Shown here: one piece after another, positions 24,796-31,587 of the stretch
How the letters are laid out: every line of letters starts with the position of its first letter
How positions within the stretch are numbered: position 1 is the stretch's first letter
NCBI GenBank assembly: GCA_913042065.1
Contig: CAJWKB010000007.1
Location: 1 to 32,345, forward strand
Source: an uncultured Alphaproteobacteria bacterium
GTDB lineage: Bacteria > Pseudomonadota > Alphaproteobacteria > Puniceispirillales > Puniceispirillaceae
Length of the DNA stretch: 32,345 nucleotides
Direction: 5' to 3'
The notes under the pieces: generated by a model
The model's database searches: none
The model's input: only the letters and a program-made list of their open reading frames with translations
Told to the model about the DNA's origin: nothing
Translations under genes and position numbers: made by a program

Positions 24796-25707
24796 TTAGC
24801 GTGGCGCCCGTTTAGTTAGGCCCAAACGAGCGCGGACTTCATCTGGGCCGACAATTGATGCGCCCATATTTTCTGAGACGCTGACTGCTTTTTCGACCAG
24901 CTGTGCATTCGTTGCAAATACGCCGCGTGAGAGGTAAATATTGTCCTCAAGCCCAACCCGGATATTGCCCCCAGCCAGAATTGATGCTGCTGGATAGGCC
25001 ATAGCATTACGACCAATCGAAAACGCTGAAAACACCCAATCGGTTGGCACATTATTCACCATCGCCATGAAAGTGTTCAAATCGTCTGGTGCCCCCCAGG
25101 GGATTCCCATACATAGCTGCACTAGTGCCGTTTTCTCGATATGGCCCTCATCGACAAGATGCTTGGCAAACCAAAGATGACCGGTGTCAAAAGCCTCAAT
25201 CTCTGGCTTGACGCCAAGTGCCTTCATTTGTTTTGCCATTTCAACAAGCATAAAGGTGCTGTTTGTCATCACATAATCGCCATGACCAAAATTCATCGTT
25301 CCACAATCAAGCGTGCAGATTTCTGGACGGCAGTCGGCAACATGCGACAGCCGTTCGGTGGCGCCTGCCATATCGGTGCCATCTGGATTCAACGGCAGAG
25401 GCGTTTCAACCCCACCCAAAACAAGATCACCGCCCATGCCGGCTGTCAGGTTCAAAACGACATCAGTTGCCGAAGCCCTAATCCTCTCCGTCACCTCGCG
25501 AAACAGCGCTGGGTCTCTTGACGGCTTACCAGTTTCTGGATCACGAACATGGCAATGCACCACTGCGGCGCCGGCTTCTGCGGCCTCGATGGCACTTGTG
25601 GCAATCTGTTCTGGGGTGATTGGCACCCTGTCCGATTTTCCGGTTGTGTCGCCCGATCCAGTCACCGCACAGGTGATGAAAACCTCTCTGTTCATTTGCA
25701 GTGTCAT
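24796..25707 (-). CDS. BKACE-family 3-dehydrocarnitine:acetyl-CoA cleavage enzyme
   Basis: This 303-residue zinc enzyme belongs to the beta-keto acid cleavage (BKACE, DUF849) family, of which 3-keto-5-aminohexanoate cleavage enzyme is the founder. Beside a carnitine dehydrogenase, its likely reaction is 3-dehydrocarnitine plus acetyl-CoA giving betainyl-CoA and acetoacetate. Zinc ligands are in VVHCHVRDPETGKPSRDPAL (His51 and His53). Other marks are LNLTAGMGGDL, CTLDCGTMNFG, PEIEAFDTGHL and GNIRVGLEDNIYLSRGVFAT. It is the first gene of the five-gene operon. The ATG at 25707 follows GGGGGCAGG. An acetoacetate-handling gene is not in the operon and would be needed elsewhere. Confidence 0.9.
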   Translation of the reverse strand: MTLQMNREVFITCAVTGSGDTTGKSDRVPITPEQIATSAIEAAEAGAAVVHCHVRDPETGKPSRDPALFREVTERIRASATDVVLNLTAGMGGDLVLGGVETPLPLNPDGTDMAGATERLSHVADCRPEICTLDCGTMNFGHGDYVMTNSTFMLVEMAKQMKALGVKPEIEAFDTGHLWFAKHLVDEGHIEKTALVQLCMGIPWGAPDDLNTFMAMVNNVPTDWVFSAFSIGRNAMAYPAASILAGGNIRVGLEDNIYLSRGVFATNAQLVEKAVSVSENMGASIVGPDEVRARLGLTKRAPR

Positions 25708-25738
25708 CTACCTGCCCCCACTCATCAAAAATCTTGCC

Positions 25739-25753
25739 TGTCTGCCCAAGACA
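25739..25753. promoter_or_regulatory. Inverted repeat TGTCT-N5-AGACA before the carnitine operon
   Basis: TGTCTGCCCAAGACA is a 5+5+5 inverted repeat ending about 32 bp before the BKACE start. A TTGACG hexamer on the minus strand (25775-25780) is a possible -35 element just upstream, with no good -10 match. The repeat would overlap the promoter and could be an operator; the protein is unknown. It carries a TGTC half site like the TGTCG repeats near the regulator and transporter, but the arrangement differs. Confidence 0.35.
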
Positions 25754-25898
25754 ATGATGCCAAATTGTTCCCTCCGTCAAGAAAACTTGTGTTACCGGTG
25801 AACTGCAAAACCTAAAACCGAGCATGAATGATCCATTGACTGAAAAGCAGCTAATTATCACTACAAATTTATCTGAGCTAATCGAGCTTTTGAGTCGA

Positions 25899-25958
25899 TT
25901 TCTGGCAAGTGTGGAAACTGCGTGCTGGAGCCGCCTCAGGCTTGCACTTTGCCAGAAA
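25899..25958 (+). other. Long stem-loop upstream of mmsA
   Basis: TTTCTGGCAA at 25899-25908 is perfectly complementary to TTGCCAGAAA at 25949-25958. A second helix can form inside, from GTGC/GCAC and AGCC/GGCT around a GCCTCA loop. No run of T follows, so it is not a terminator. It lies 57 bp before the mmsA start in a 307-bp divergent intergenic region (25708-26014). It may be a structured mRNA leader or a protein site. Apart from this and the inverted repeat at 25739, I see nothing firm in the gap; a 64-codon frame at 25824 does not look like a protein gene. Confidence 0.42.
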
Positions 25959-26014
25959 GCAGCTAAGTTGTTCGAACCAATGTTCAGATATCTCAGAAGA
26001 ACAGCGAGAGCATT

Positions 26015-27514
26015 ATGACCTTAAAACATTATATTAGTGGTGGTGAAATCGAGGGTGCTAGCGGCCGCACGCAGGATGTTTTCAATCCAGCGTCCGGCGT
26101 GGTCGTTGATCAGGTGCCACTGGCAAGCACGGCCGAGGTTGACAAGGCCGTTGCGGTGGCCAGAGAGGCTTTGCCAGGTTGGACGGCAACGCCAGCGGCG
26201 AAGCGCGCGCAGGTGATGTTCAACTTCCGCCAGCTCATCCTAGATAATGTCAAAGAACTTGCGACATTGATTTCATCACAGCACGGAAAAACAATTGATG
26301 ATGCGATGGGCGAGGTTGCTCGAGGTATAGAAGTGGTTGAATTTGCCTGTGGCATCCCGCATGCGATTAAAGGTGAATTCTCGCCTCAAGTGGCTGGCGG
26401 TGTCGATGTGTTCTCGATACGCCAGCCTGTTGGCGTCGTTGCCGGGATTACACCTTTCAATTTTCCAGCAATGGTGCCGATGTGGATGTTCCCGATAGCG
26501 CTTGCCGCGGGCAATACTTTTATTCTCAAACCCTCCGAACGCGATCCAGGCGCACCGATGATGCTAGCACGGCTGCTCAAACAGGCTGGGCTGCCCGACG
26601 GGTGTTTCAACATTATCCATGGTGACAAAGAAGCGGTCGATGCGCTGCTCGACAATCCCGGCATTGCTGCCATCAGCTTTGTCGGTTCAACTGCAATCGG
26701 TAAATATATTTACAGCCGCGGTTGCGCCAATGGCAAACGTGTGCAGGCGCTTTGCGGGGCGAAGAACCATATGGTTATCATGCCTGACGCTGATATGAGA
26801 CAGGCTGTCGATGCAGCAATGGGCGCTGCCTATGGCTCGGCTGGCGAACGTTGCATGGCCATCTCCGCCGTACTAGCGGTGGGCGATAATACGGCAGACC
26901 GTTTCGTCGAAGCTCTAGCGCCAAAAGTGCGGGCGCTGAAAATTGGCCAGTATGATGAGCCAGGTGTTGAGATGGGTCCAGTGATCACCGCAGAGTCAAA
27001 ATCCCGTGTTGAAGATTACATCAACCAGGGGGAGGCGGCTGGTGCCTCTGTCGTTGTCGATGGCCGCAATCTCAAATTGCAGGGCTATGAGAATGGCTTT
27101 TTCGTCGGTGGCACATTGCTTGATCATGTGACGCCAGACATGTCTGTCTATCGAGACGAGATTTTTGGTCCGGTTCTCTCAGTTCTCCGTCCGAAAAGCT
27201 ATGAGGAAGCGCGTCAACTGGTGATCGATCATGAATATGGTAATGGCACGGCTATTTTTACGCGTGACGGCGATGCGGCACGAGATTTTGCCAGTAATGT
27301 CAATATCGGCATGGTTGGCGTCAATGTGCCAATTCCGGTTCCAGTCGCTTATCACAGTTTTGGCGGCTGGAAGGCGTCGATGTTTGGCGATCATTCGATG
27401 CATGGCATGGAAGGTGTGCGTTTCTACACCAGACTAAAGACGGTTACCTCGCGCTGGCCATCAGGCATCAAGGACGGCGCCGTGTTCAATTTCCATTCGG
27501 GCAGCGACAGTTGA
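26015..27514 (+). CDS. mmsA: CoA-acylating methylmalonate-semialdehyde dehydrogenase
   Basis: This 499-residue enzyme oxidises methylmalonate semialdehyde, or malonate semialdehyde, to propionyl-CoA or acetyl-CoA with CoA and NAD+. Identity comes from TPFNFPAMVPMWMFPIALAA near 146, LKPSERDPGAP, and the nucleophile Cys280 in GSAGERCMAIS. The motif LCGAKNHMVIMPDAD replaces the Glu-containing LGGKSP segment of hydrolytic aldehyde dehydrogenases, as expected for a CoA-acylating type. The C-terminus FYTRLKTVTSRWPSG is characteristic. It stands alone between the carnitine operon (divergent) and the FAD oxidase (convergent). Sources could be valine, thymine, inositol, or 3-hydroxypropionate from DMSP; none is encoded here. 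Propionyl-CoA would lead to MutAB. Confidence 0.95.
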   Translation: MTLKHYISGGEIEGASGRTQDVFNPASGVVVDQVPLASTAEVDKAVAVAREALPGWTATPAAKRAQVMFNFRQLILDNVKELATLISSQHGKTIDDAMGEVARGIEVVEFACGIPHAIKGEFSPQVAGGVDVFSIRQPVGVVAGITPFNFPAMVPMWMFPIALAAGNTFILKPSERDPGAPMMLARLLKQAGLPDGCFNIIHGDKEAVDALLDNPGIAAISFVGSTAIGKYIYSRGCANGKRVQALCGAKNHMVIMPDADMRQAVDAAMGAAYGSAGERCMAISAVLAVGDNTADRFVEALAPKVRALKIGQYDEPGVEMGPVITAESKSRVEDYINQGEAAGASVVVDGRNLKLQGYENGFFVGGTLLDHVTPDMSVYRDEIFGPVLSVLRPKSYEEARQLVIDHEYGNGTAIFTRDGDAARDFASNVNIGMVGVNVPIPVPVAYHSFGGWKASMFGDHSMHGMEGVRFYTRLKTVTSRWPSGIKDGAVFNFHSGSDS

Positions 27515-27564
27515 GGATCATCGCCATTCACACCCCGTCAAAAGGTTCAACAACTACAAGACAG

Positions 27565-27585
27565 AAAAAGGCTGGCAGCCTTTTT
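27565..27585. terminator. Bidirectional intrinsic terminator between mmsA and the FAD oxidase
   Basis: AAAAAGGCT, a GGC loop and AGCCTTTTT form a perfect nine-pair hairpin. With A-runs on one arm and T-runs on the other it can terminate both converging genes. It begins 50 bp after the mmsA stop and ends 20 bp before the oxidase stop. Confidence 0.82.
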
Positions 27586-27605
27586 CATTGGCGCGGATTG
27601 CCTTC

Positions 27606-29057
27606 TTACATCAATAGCTTGCCCGGGTTCAGCAGATTGTCAGGATCGAGCGCCGCCTTGATCGCTTTCAGCATGTCATAGGCGACGGGGTCTTTTAACT
27701 CTCGCATCACCTTTTGCTTGTCTGTGCCGATCCCATGTTCGGCGCTAATCGAACCGCGCCATTTGACCACCGCATCTTGAAGCGCCTGTTTGATCGCCTC
27801 TGCTTCTTCCGGATGATCCTTCGGGTCCTCATCATAAGGCCGTGCGCAACTGTGGAGGTTGCCATCGCCCATATGGCCAAATGCAATGCAGAACGGCCCA
27901 GGGGCAATTGCGGCGAAGGCGGCCTCGAGGTCGGCAATTGCGCCTGGCAGATCTGACACCTGAAAGCTCACATCTGACAGCAGCCAATTGCCATGCCGCT
28001 GCATTGCATCCAACGTGTCCTCCCGCATCGTCCATAGATTGCGCCGTTGCGCCTCAGAATAGGCGACTACCGCATCCTTGGCGATGCCAGCTTCAAAGGC
28101 TTCGGCCAGAATCTCCTCAAGCTGCGCAGTTAGCAACAGCTTGCCATCTTCATCAGCTTTTGCGTCCTCGGCAGATCCCGCGGCAATCTCAACAATCACT
28201 GACAGCGGCGGGCTGTAGGAAAAGGGCGCTGTGATATGATCCAAATATTTGACGCACAGATCATACATTAGCTGGCCAAACAGCTCAAACGCCTCAACAC
28301 GGCCAGCTGTCCGCGCCTGCACGAAATTCATCAGCTTTAGCGCGGCGCTAACATTTGGCACTACCACCATGGCTGTAGCATAAGCCTCAGGCCGCGGTAC
28401 CAGCTTCAAACTGGCTGCTGTAATGATGCCAAGTGTGCCCTCGGACCCTACCATCAGATTGATCAGGTCATAGCCAGTATTGTTCTTTTTTAGTGCTGGC
28501 AATAGATCCATCACTTCGCCTGATGCCGTCACTACCTCAAGACCTATGCACAGAGCGCGCGCATTGCCGTAGCGGATGACATTTAGCCCCCCGGCATTAG
28601 TACCAAGCGCGCCGCCAATATGCGCAGTTCCTTTCGCTCCAAAGACAAGCGGGAACATCAATCCCGCCTGATCGGCCGCCTTGTGGAGATTCTCGATAAT
28701 ACAGCCTGCCTCGGCAATCATCACCTGCCCGTCTGTGTCGATGCTGCGGACATTGTTCATGCGCTCGAGTGACATCAGCAGGATGCCCTCGGCTTCACCA
28801 GCAATAGTAGCGCCGGTCAGCCCAGAATTGCCGCCAAGAGGAATCACAGGCGTCTTCGTTGCGGCGCAGGCCTTCATGATCGCAGCAACGGCATTGGTAC
28901 TGTCGGGCCGGACAACGTACAGTGGATGTGACTCATAAAGTCCTAGCCAATCCCGGCGGTAGCGCGGTTCAATGGCATCTCCTGTTAGCACATGTGCCTT
29001 TCCACAGACTTTGATCAACTGGTCAGTGAATTCTGTCACTACGGCATTCCCTGTCAT
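27606..29057 (-). CDS. FAD-binding oxidase, GlcD / D-2-hydroxyacid dehydrogenase family
   Basis: This 483-residue flavoprotein oxidises a D-2-hydroxy acid such as D-lactate, glycolate or D-2-hydroxyglutarate. The FAD_binding_4 (PCMH) domain (about 35-215) contains TPVIPLGGNSGLTGATIAGE, and AHIGGALGTNAGGLNVIRYG. The FAD-oxidase C-terminal domain (about 240-480) has GHMGDGNLHSCARPY, with metal-binding His, then ISAEHGIGTDKQKVM and ALDPDNLLNPGKLLM. Substrate cannot be fixed from sequence. The ATG at 29057 is chosen over an upstream frame start that lacks a binding site. It follows uraD by 35 bp on the same strand, so it may oxidise a product of ureide breakdown such as glycolate, which is inference. 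Confidence 0.87.
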   Translation of the reverse strand: MTGNAVVTEFTDQLIKVCGKAHVLTGDAIEPRYRRDWLGLYESHPLYVVRPDSTNAVAAIMKACAATKTPVIPLGGNSGLTGATIAGEAEGILLMSLERMNNVRSIDTDGQVMIAEAGCIIENLHKAADQAGLMFPLVFGAKGTAHIGGALGTNAGGLNVIRYGNARALCIGLEVVTASGEVMDLLPALKKNNTGYDLINLMVGSEGTLGIITAASLKLVPRPEAYATAMVVVPNVSAALKLMNFVQARTAGRVEAFELFGQLMYDLCVKYLDHITAPFSYSPPLSVIVEIAAGSAEDAKADEDGKLLLTAQLEEILAEAFEAGIAKDAVVAYSEAQRRNLWTMREDTLDAMQRHGNWLLSDVSFQVSDLPGAIADLEAAFAAIAPGPFCIAFGHMGDGNLHSCARPYDEDPKDHPEEAEAIKQALQDAVVKWRGSISAEHGIGTDKQKVMRELKDPVAYDMLKAIKAALDPDNLLNPGKLLM

Positions 29058-29092
29058 ATCACTCTCGCAGCAAAAATTATTCACCCTGTCGG

Positions 29093-29632
29093 CTAACCAG
29101 CGAGCATTTCTAGCCGGAATTGGGCAATCTTATGGACCTCGTCAAGTGCTGTGGCAAACTCGGTTCTTTTGTCATTATTGATCCGGTGACGGAAGGCGGC
29201 CAAAATATCAGTCCGCTTTAGCCCCCGCACGGCGATGATAAAGGGATGTCCGAATTTCTCCCTGTAGGTTGTATTTAGCGCTTTAAAGGCAGTGAATTCT
29301 TCTGGGCTACATTTATCCAGACCAGCGCTAGCCTGTTCTGCGGTTGAGTCAGCCGTCAGCCCCCCATTAATTGCCAACTTTCCGGCTAGTTCTGGATGCG
29401 CGCAGAGCAGGGCGAGCTTTCGCTTGTCGTCGGCAGCATCGACAATGGCGACCATGCGGTTGGCTAGGTGTCTGATCCGGTCATCGGCAGGGTCAAGCCC
29501 GGCAGCAAGCACCGCTAGGGCAACCCACTCTGAATTTTCATAGACGCCACCAAATTGCATCAGAAACTGTTCTCGTGTCAGCCCGCGTGGGCTTACTGCA
29601 AAACTCGCATTTTCAGCTGTCTCTAACATCAT
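29093..29632 (-). CDS. uraD: 2-oxo-4-hydroxy-4-carboxy-5-ureidoimidazoline (OHCU) decarboxylase
   Basis: This 179-residue enzyme converts OHCU to (S)-allantoin, the third step of urate oxidation. The helical fold is recognised by LTREQFLMQFGGVYENSEWV near residue 18, LLCAHPELAGKL near 75 with the conserved His-Pro-Glu, SPEEFTAFKALNTTYREKFG near 110 and HPFIIAVRGLKRTDILAAFR, which carries the substrate-binding residues. A purine-rich AAAGGA just upstream supports ATG 29632 or the adjacent ATG 29629. Longer in-frame sequence upstream crosses the uraH region and is not coding. It is divergent from uraH, with about 100 bp between them. Confidence 0.94.
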   Translation of the reverse strand: MMLETAENASFAVSPRGLTREQFLMQFGGVYENSEWVALAVLAAGLDPADDRIRHLANRMVAIVDAADDKRKLALLCAHPELAGKLAINGGLTADSTAEQASAGLDKCSPEEFTAFKALNTTYREKFGHPFIIAVRGLKRTDILAAFRHRINNDKRTEFATALDEVHKIAQFRLEMLAG

Positions 29633-29731
29633 TTTTCCTTTATGCACATTCGCGTGATCATGGGGATATTTGTTTGCAAATTCAATAAATAATTGGCATC
29701 TTTTCGTGTTGGGTATTGGGAGTTTAATAGG

Positions 29732-30085
29732 ATGGGTCGGTTGACTACACATGTTTTGGACACCGCCGCCGGCATGCCGGCGACTGGCCTGGCTATTGAT
29801 CTTTATCGTTGCGATCATGAGAGCCGGCAACGACTTCTTTCTGTCACCACCAATGGCGATGGCCGTTGCGATGCGCCTTTGCTCGAGGGAACGAATTTGA
29901 CTGCTGGTCGGTATGAGCTTATATTTCACGCGGCCGCCTATCTGCGGGCGTCGGGAAACTTGCTGCCTGAGGTACCATTTTTTGATGACATTGTGATTGC
30001 CTTTGGCATCGACAATGCAGATCAGCATTATCATGTGCCGTTGCTGCTCTCACCCTATGGTTATTCGACCTACCGCGGCAGCTAG
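29732..30085 (+). CDS. uraH: 5-Hydroxyisourate hydrolase (transthyretin-like)
   Basis: This 117-residue transthyretin-related protein hydrolyses 5-hydroxyisourate to OHCU, the step before UraD. It begins [20 protein letters not shown], containing the conserved His in LTTHVLD, has [13 protein letters not shown] near residue 50, and ends in [19 protein letters not shown], the family signature for HIUase. No signal peptide is present, so it is cytosolic. The ATG at 29732 has GGGAG about ten bases upstream; 13 in-frame codons farther upstream are less likely. It is 11 bp before xdhA and probably in one operon with it. No uricase gene is in the window. Confidence 0.95.
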   Translation: MGRLTTHVLDTAAGMPATGLAIDLYRCDHESRQRLLSVTTNGDGRCDAPLLEGTNLTAGRYELIFHAAAYLRASGNLLPEVPFFDDIVIAFGIDNADQHYHVPLLLSPYGYSTYRGS

Positions 30086-30096
30086 CGGGGTTCGCG

Positions 30097-31587
30097 ATGC
30101 GCGATTATGTGACTTTCATCCTTAATAATGAGGTTCAGACTGTTTCCGGTCTTGCCGGGGATACTACATTGCTCGCGTGGTTGCGGCGTACGCGTCGACT
30201 AACTGGTTCAAAGGAAGGCTGTGCTGAGGGTGATTGCGGCGCCTGCACGGTTGTTTTTGCCCGGCTTGACGCCGGCGGCAGCGTGGTCTGGCGACCAGTT
30301 AATGCCTGCATCCTTTTTTTAGGTATGCTCGAAGGGGCGTCGATCACCACCATCGAGGGGTTGTCCGATGGTGCAGGTGGACTGCATCCTTGCCAGCAGG
30401 CGATGGTTGATTTTCATGCCTCGCAATGTGGGTTCTGCACGCCTGGGTTTGTCATGTCGTTATTTGCCGCCTGGTGCAATGGTGATGGTCTGGAGGCCGA
30501 AGCCATTGACGACACTCTGGCAGGCAATCTATGCCGCTGCACAGGTTACAGGCCAATTGTCGATGCCGGGCTGTCTCTTGTCCGAGGTGATCTGCCAGCC
30601 TCAGAACTGGCTCGCCGCCAGACAGAGGCAGAGTTGATGGCAAAAATTGCACATAGCGATACGGTCCGGCTTGTTGATGATAGGGCCGAAAGCAATGTCG
30701 CATTTGTGACGCCCACGACGGCGGATGAATTTACTGATTTCTACTCCGATAACCCCAACGCGACAATTGTCTCGGGCGCCACCGATGTTGGGCTTTGGGT
30801 GACCAAGCAACAGCGGCATCTGCCAGTGATGCTGTGGACAGGCCGAGTGGACTGTTTCAAAAAGGCCACTGAGACGGATGGTCACATCCGGATTGGGCCT
30901 GCCGTCACGCATCAACAGGTTTTGTCTGGCCTCGCGGCGCGCTGGCCGGATTTTGGCGAGACCATGCGGCGTTTTGGCTCGCTACAAGTCCGTAGCAGCG
31001 GCACGGTTTGTGGCAATATTGCCAATGGCTCGCCAATTGGCGATCTTCCACCTATGCTGATCGCATTGTCTGCCGAGGTGGAATTGACGGCTGGCCCAAA
31101 AATGCGAAGGTTGGCGTTGGAGGCATTCTTCCTTGATTACGGTGTTCAAGACCGGCAGAAGGGCGAATTTGTTTCTGCTATTCTGTTGCCGCTAGCACAG
31201 GTTACTCATTTCCGTTGCTACAAAATTTCAAAACGTTTTGATCAGGATATCTCAGCAGTCATGGCAGCCTTTAACATTACCGTAGCCAATGACATGATCA
31301 CCACTGCACGCGTAGCATTTGGAGGCATGGCGGCAACACCAAAACGTGCTAGACATGTTGAAACAGCTCTTGAGGGAGCGCATTTCACAGAAGCCAGTTT
31401 CCGTGCTGCTGCGGCTCACATGATTGATGATTTCAAACCAATCAGCGATATGCGTGCGTCTGGCGCCTACCGGTTGCAGGTGGCTCGCAATCTTGTCGTG
31501 AAATATGGGCTTGATCTGACCGGTGCCGGATCTGTGCGGCTTGCTGGCCGGTCGGGGTTGTCGCTTGCTGGCGCAAGGGGGATGTGA
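30097..31587 (+). CDS. xdhA: Xanthine dehydrogenase small subunit (2Fe-2S and FAD)
   Basis: This 496-residue subunit of xanthine dehydrogenase carries two [2Fe-2S] clusters and FAD, passing electrons from the molybdenum subunit to NAD+. The first cluster uses Cys42, Cys47, Cys50 and Cys71 (GCAEGDCGACTVVF and VNACILF). The second uses Cys111, Cys114, Cys146 and Cys148 (SQCGFCTPGFVM and GNLCRCTGYRP). The FAD domain (about 195-360) has ATIVSGATDVGLWVTK and the IANGSPIGDLPPMLIAL segment. A CO-dehydrogenase flavoprotein C-terminal domain ends the protein. The length fits bacterial XdhA. Its stop overlaps the start of xdhB by one base (TGATG). Confidence 0.95.
   Translation: MRDYVTFILNNEVQTVSGLAGDTTLLAWLRRTRRLTGSKEGCAEGDCGACTVVFARLDAGGSVVWRPVNACILFLGMLEGASITTIEGLSDGAGGLHPCQQAMVDFHASQCGFCTPGFVMSLFAAWCNGDGLEAEAIDDTLAGNLCRCTGYRPIVDAGLSLVRGDLPASELARRQTEAELMAKIAHSDTVRLVDDRAESNVAFVTPTTADEFTDFYSDNPNATIVSGATDVGLWVTKQQRHLPVMLWTGRVDCFKKATETDGHIRIGPAVTHQQVLSGLAARWPDFGETMRRFGSLQVRSSGTVCGNIANGSPIGDLPPMLIALSAEVELTAGPKMRRLALEAFFLDYGVQDRQKGEFVSAILLPLAQVTHFRCYKISKRFDQDISAVMAAFNITVANDMITTARVAFGGMAATPKRARHVETALEGAHFTEASFRAAAAHMIDDFKPISDMRASGAYRLQVARNLVVKYGLDLTGAGSVRLAGRSGLSLAGARGM

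Noticed and set aside
25824..26018. 64-codon frame just before mmsA
   Set aside because: It spans the stem-loop at 25899-25958, lacks a ribosome-binding site and looks like no known protein. A leader peptide remains possible but is not supported.
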